Source of the DNA: Mermis nigrescens
Lineage: Eukaryota; Nematoda; Enoplea; Mermithida; Mermithidae
Reading direction: 5' to 3'
DNA length: 64,000 nucleotides
NCBI GenBank assembly: GCA_036768485.1
Contig: JAVLUZ010000341.1
Span: 2,625,468-2,689,467 of the forward strand
Shown: positions 45,001 through 51,000 of the stretch, piece after piece
How positions within the stretch are numbered: the stretch's first letter is position 1
How the letters are laid out: each line of letters opens with the position of its first letter
Position numbers and translations under genes: made by a program
The notes under the pieces: model-generated
Told to the model about the DNA's origin: nothing
Database searches by the model: none
The model's input: only the letters and a program-made list of their open reading frames with translations

Positions 45001-48000
45001 GTCAACAAAAGACGTCGATCATAAAAAATGCTTCGCCAATGCGCGATATTACTTGTCTGTTCATTAGCGGGGCAGCCACCATTCTTTTTCCATATGATAT
45101 AAGTATGCGCCTCAAAATTATCAATCTAATGCTATTGTTGCTTCGCCATTCAAAAAATGCGTCAATCATAAAAAATGCTTTGCCAATGCGCTTATTATAA
45201 GTTCACTGCCAATGCACGATATTATAATCATGATGTTTCAGTCTACATTGCTTTGCCAAAATGCGCTTATTATAAATTCGCTGCCAATGCACGATATAAC
45301 TTGTCTCTTTAGATGTTTCAGTCTATGTTGCTTTGCCAATGCACGATATAACTTGTCTGTTTATTATCAGTGGGCATTCTTCTTCCTATATTAAGTATTA
45401 CATAGCTTTTTCATTCCTTGGCTTCCTGCCCCCCATGCCTCATTATTGCGCCCTGAGAGAAAAGCCAGGGCGCAACCAGGGCGCTCCTCCGCCTATGCTA
45501 TAACACAGGAGAGGCTGCTTCTCTGCGATCGAGTGGGCGGGGCCTATAACACAAAACATAGCCGTATATACTTTGTGTTGCACCCTAGGGCTACAGGCTA
45601 TACTACTGCTGGGATACCGGCCCCCATTAGGAAAATCTTAAAGAATGGATATGCAATTTGCAATGATTTCTGGCCGTCAGTGACCATAATTTCTCTAAAT
45701 TTTTCGGCGCTACGCGCCGGATGATTACCTATTAGTGGCATTTATTTACTTTTTTGGCGACCTAGAAGCACGGTTTATTTATGTTCGGCAAAGATTTTAT
45801 CGATGTACAAAGACTTTTCGGGACCGTCTTTGTACATGTTCGAAGATTTTTGGGAAGATAAAAAGTGCTAAAAAGGTCTAAAATTCGCATCAAGCAACAA
45901 ATCATGTTTCTTGACATCTATCCGCTTTAATTTCACAAATTTTCCGGCGCTTCGCGTCAGGTTTTTGTTTGAGTCAAAGAAATTTAACGATTTTTCATAC
46001 AAAATTGTCTAAAATTTTAAAATTTAAAGAAAAAATATTGCGTCAAAAGTGATTTTATGTGAAAGTATACAATGTAAAGCACTGAAAAAACGCTACGTCG
46101 CGCTTTGAGGGCAAATTTTTGGACCTATTTTTGGCTGTTTTTGGAAAAGTATGGATACCGCCCCCTTAGGAAAATTCTAGATCCGCAACTGGTAAAATAG
46201 ACTACATTCAACAAAATTTTATTCAATGCTTTTATTAAGAAAAAAGCTGTCGTCTCCTTAGCCTGCCCTAAATAAAGCGTCAATAGGCAATATTTGATGT
46301 TAAAGCATGATTGTGTGTGACCGATACATAGGTACGTTACATACTATGTATATTATGTTCAGTGAACCGCGAATATGACGTACAGAATGGACAGAACATT
46401 ATCTGGAAAATCAGTATAGCATGTGCAGTGCAGGCCAGACTGCATCTTTATGTTATCCTATGGCTTCCGAGTAGTTAACAGGAATTTACTGCAGCGATTT
46501 TCACAATTTTTGTTTCATTTTCATTTTCGTTTTTTTCCTAAAAATAAATATTTTACGATTGTGGTGGTGATAGACACTTTATTTAGTGTTATTTCCTTTT
46601 TCTGCCATTATGTTGTGCTCTGACTAAATTTAATAAGCCTAATGTCAGCAATTAGTACGTTCCGTCACTAAGCGAAAAACGAAAAAAATTCTCCGGCCTC
46701 CGGCCGATTTTCGGATGTCCTCCTGCCGGAGCACCGGGGTGGAAAAAAATGGTCAGATTTGCCGGAGGCCGGATCTCCGGTCGATCACTAGTCACGGAGA
46801 AGTAAAATCAGCGTTTCTTTGCACAAGGTCCCTTCTGCACAAAGATAGTCCCCAAAACTCTTTGTACATTTTGTACATGCAAATTTTTCCGTTCTATAAT
46901 ATGGTACAGTAACGCTTTCAGTGTGGTAAAACTGGGTTTTTCGACCTTCGGTAATGTGTTTTAGCCAATTTCTGGGTTTCTGACAACAAAAAATACTAAA
47001 ACTTGCTTCAAAAAAAGCACGAAGCGCCGAAGAAATCGACATGTTCCCATTCCAAATGCAAATTTTGCCATTATAAAGATAAATAGAACAGATAATTACT
47101 CAATTCGGCGCTAAGCACCGAAAATTTTTTTGGGAATTTCGCACCTTTTTACAGTTTTAAAGACTCTCAAAAATCTTTGTACATGTACAAAGACAATTCC
47201 GAAAGGTTTCTGTACATCGGGAAAAATCTTTGCCGAATACAAAAATAAAACCGTGGGTAAAATCCAGGATTTTTAATGCATTAAATTGCATTTTGAGCTA
47301 TTTTTAAGTCGAAAGCGCTTAAAGATGCATAATCTGTCCCAAAGTGGTAAACAATACCAAATTATATACCAAAAAAAGTAAACAATACCAAAAGAGATTG
47401 CAAGAAACTCTTAACAAAATTCTTGGGTAGAAAAATTTCCGCAGAGGGGGTGAAAAAATTTTTCCGGGTTGTGAAGCGCCCTCAAAAAATCTCCAAACAT
47501 TATGAATGAACGTTAGTAATATGTAAGGAAAATCGCGCCGATTCAACATTTTTTAGACATATTCTCAAGCTGATAAGCCGCTTTGCGGAAATGTCGATAT
47601 ATCAACCGACGTCCGAAAAATTTTTTTTCGAATCTCCTTATTAACAGATCTAATAATTTAATTACGTCATTGAATCTGAATGTCTCCGAAAAACATTATT
47701 AGAATAAGAGCGCCCTAATAAACTATAACGACTTTTATGAAAAAAGAAAGCTAACGAAATGAAGAGTTCTTTTACGCGATCATACGACCAATTTTTGAAT
47801 ATGCGACCGAAAATTGGGGATTCCAAGCCTGTTAAAGTCGACATCCAATTTTGGGAGAAGCGTATTTTGTGATATGGCGATTGTATGCTAGGATTTCATT
47901 CTTGAAGTGCGTTTCACTCCATGTTAGTCAATAAATACATACATACTCGTATGTATGTAGGTACTCGTATCTCAAGTGTTTGCTACCTAAATAAAATAAA

Positions 48001-51000
48001 TGGTTCGGCGTAAGGCCATAGATGCACAAGGTCAGGTTGGCCAGGGAGGGTAAAATCGAGATTTCGGGGCCAGGGAGGGTATAATTCAGGAATTTTACGA
48101 CAGTAAATTGAGTTTTTGGCTATTTTTACGACGAAATCGCATGAAAATACATTATTTATGGCTCGAATTGCTCGACAGTACCTATATTTTGGCCCCTTCA
48201 GGGGGGTTAGGCCCCTCTCACCACCCCTCCTATGTGCACGTATGAGTTAGACGCCATGAATTTAGAGAATTTTTCACCGAATATATTACAGATTAAATAA
48301 TGTTACATATATTAAACTCAATGTTTTACTATTCCGAGTTACGGAGAATTTTCCGTTCGTATGGCGTGCAAAGAAGCACGAGTTTATTCGCCTAGCCGCT
48401 AATGTTCCGTTAGTGTGATGCAAAGAAAAACCGTGCTTCTTGGAAGAATTTAGCCATTATCACACCATCCGCCGCAGCTCCTCCACGCCCCCGAAATCGA
48501 TAGACCTCCAGAATTGAATTTTTGGTGCTATTTTTGGCAATTTAACCCCATCGAATCCCCAGAAGTCGGTCGCTGCTCATGTATGGCTGTTATATGTATT
48601 TTGTTCAGTACTCGAAAGTCCTTGTAGGACAACAAATTGATCCCAGGCAGCATTGTCTTTGCCTGAAGCAAGCGTCTGACGTCGCGATCAACGGCCAATA
48701 GAGAGCTTCCAGCGACATGTTTTACGCTCATTCTTTGATAAGGCTTAATCTTTTTGGCGCAACTTTCAATCGAGATCTTCGGCTTCTCCGCAGCTTGGTC
48801 GTTCACTACGTCATTGATTTCCACCGCAACGATAGAAGTATCGGCCGCAGCGCTCACAGCGTCGTTGATCGAAAAACTGGTCTGCTGGGGAGTTGGGGGC
48901 AGAAGCACGCCTTCTTAACAATGATTATCGGTAGATTAAGAATTTTTGGCTTAGTGCAAAAATAACTTCAGCCAAAAGGATACTTGGTAGGCATTAGACA
49001 TATGTGCAACAGAATCAAAGGAAACCGTGGTCCAAAGTTGGTCGCGTCCATTCATAATATTAGGGGGTTTGAGGGGAGTGGGTTTCATCCCCCTATAATT
49101 CGCGATTTCACAAAAAAAATCGTAGAAAAGGTACTTTTTGAAGCATTTTCAACAATTTGTTTGCTTGAAGGTGTCAAATTTTCGGCGTTTCACACCATAT
49201 ACATTCTCATTTTTTAACTAAATTTTGTAATTTTTTCGTCCTTTTACGTTATAGATAGATGGAGCATCGCCAGAAGCGCCAAAAATGATGTTGTTGACGC
49301 ATATGTATCAAAAATGCTATATTTACCATAAGTGCGAATGGTTGCCTAACATTCCGAGAAGAATTATATCTTGCAAAGACATTTTTCAGCCTAACTAAAG
49401 ATATCAACGTCGAAATGTCGATCTCCCAATGATCTCTGGTGCATTTTAAACTCAGAGAGATATGTAACTACGAGAATACAGCATTTCTTGCGAACCTTTT
49501 GTCTTGGAAATACATGAAATTATGCCAAAATTACATGCAAAATAAATTTGCACAACAAAACGGATTTACACCTCGCACGTTGTTTTTTTAATCAAAAATA
49601 TCACTTTAAAGACTGAAAGCTTGCAAACACATGATAATTGACTAAATGCACATTTTAAGCATCTTTCCATCTTTACAAGAATATATGTAAGTACCTATCT
49701 CACCTAATTTTCTTTCTATTCAGCGAGAAATAATAATTTTCAACAAGTATACAAATTTTTTCGGGATCATTAACATTCAATTTAAATATAAACTACTAAG
49801 AAAATTAAATGTCAGTCAGCACATAAAAAATAAAATAATATACGTAAAAAGTCAATGAAAACAAACGAAATACAGAACAGACTGATTAATCCATCAAATA
49901 AACATGCTATTTCACGATAACCTAATAAATTTCAAGGTATTTTTAAAATTACGATTGTAAGATATCCTGATTTGATCAGAAGTGCACGGACTGACTTAAC
50001 GATTCGATTCCCGTGCTGTCCTTGGAATCCACCCACTAACGGTAAACTACATAATTATATTGCCCACGTTCTTTCGCGATTCAAATGACAAAGGCGATCA
50101 AAATGAGCTACATGAAAAACTTTTATGCAATAAGAGCGCATTTTGATCATGTTTAGCCATTTTGACCGTGTCACAATTATTTACGACAAAAATAGGGAAA
50201 TTTATAAAATTGTGACTTATTTCGAATATTTTTAACATTTACAACGAGTAAATAGAAAAGATGCGGAAAATGTTTAAAAGCTTAAAATCGCTTGACCGGA
50301 CCTATGCATGCATGTCCATATGTGGGTGGGAGAAGTATTAATGCGCCGGGTATTTGAACCCGACCTTTTTGGCTAACCCGAACATGAACCCAAAGATCCC
50401 AGGATTTTAAACCCCAACCCTTACCTGAAGCTTTTGTTAAAATTTTTCGGTTTCTCCCAAGTTTGGAAAACTAAGATGTTGAGATACGTAAGAAAACTTA
50501 AAACAACAATTTTTGAGGATAAAACACTTTCGATTTTTTTTATTAAATAAGCACGTATAACTTCTAAAAATAATTCATCTTTTATATACAAGTTATGTCA
50601 TGTTTCTTCCTGTAATTATCTAACTCCTAATTCATTTACTGACATTTACTGAACTTTGTAAATTAGAGTAGGTTTTTTACAGAGAGTAATATCAATAATT
50701 TAGCGCACGAACACATGTACACACGTGCATATTTTTAAATAAATAGTGCAATTTATGTAATGCAGCAGGCGAAACATAAGCGTTTTTGCAATTACAAATT
50801 AGCAAGGCATTTGAACATCTTATCCTATAACAAAATTTGCCAGAAGTTTTTGACTGAATAATGACTACTTCACGATTGTTGACGAAGGATTGAAACTTAA
50901 GGTGTAAAGCAGGGCAAGCTACATATATGTCGATAAAATTTGTAGAAATAGTTATGTTTTCATCAAGATCAAGATTTTATTTACTTATTTATTTATTCTA

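Larger units (their letters stand above)
35674..45607. mobile_element. Polinton/adintovirus-like endogenous element with capsid genes and TBP
   Basis: The 9934-bp element is bounded by inverted terminal repeats of about 350 bp beginning AGTAGT and flanked by a 6-bp duplication (GTTGGG at 35668-35673, GCTGGG at 45608-45613). Gene order from the right on the minus strand is packaging ATPase, pX-like, conserved unknown, pVI-like, major capsid protein, protease, penton, membrane protein. A TBP-like gene and a tandem-repeat region are on the plus strand. Subtracting three later insertions (763, 251 and about 1095 bp) gives an original size near 7.8 kb. Known Polintons and adintoviruses carry protein-primed DNA polymerase B and a retroviral-type integrase; I see neither here. 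Several genes are broken, so this copy is not expected to be functional. The element probably moved with help supplied in trans. Confidence 0.88.
34651..45636 (-). mobile_element. inner family 2 hAT-like element
   Basis: It begins CAGGGGCGGATTTAAGG directly after TAAAGAATG at 34642-34650. Its right remnant ends GGAAAATC just before TTAAAGAATG, so AAAGAATG is the probable target duplication. Removing the provirus restores continuity of the family consensus across GACTGTTTT...TTGGG and TACCG...TTAGGAAAATC, which shows that the provirus is an insertion. Confidence 0.6.
34564..46191 (-). mobile_element. outer family 2 hAT-like element carrying a nest of insertions
   Basis: The left end CAAGGGCGGATTTAAGG at 34564 and the right end ATCCGCAACTG at 46191 are one family 2 copy split open. 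Flanks ATGAAATA and GTAAAATA agree at 6 of 8. A second copy of the same family occupies 34651 to about 45636, its insertion site marked by AAAGAATG on both sides. The second copy holds a family 1 element and the provirus. Truncated family 1 sequence also occurs at 45779-45900. Confidence 0.6.

Noticed and set aside
35446..45724. Frames such as RPERKARAQPGRSSAYAITQ occurring at both ends
   Set aside because: They are translations of the inverted terminal repeats of the provirus. The same peptide appears at both ends because the DNA is repeated, not because of two genes.
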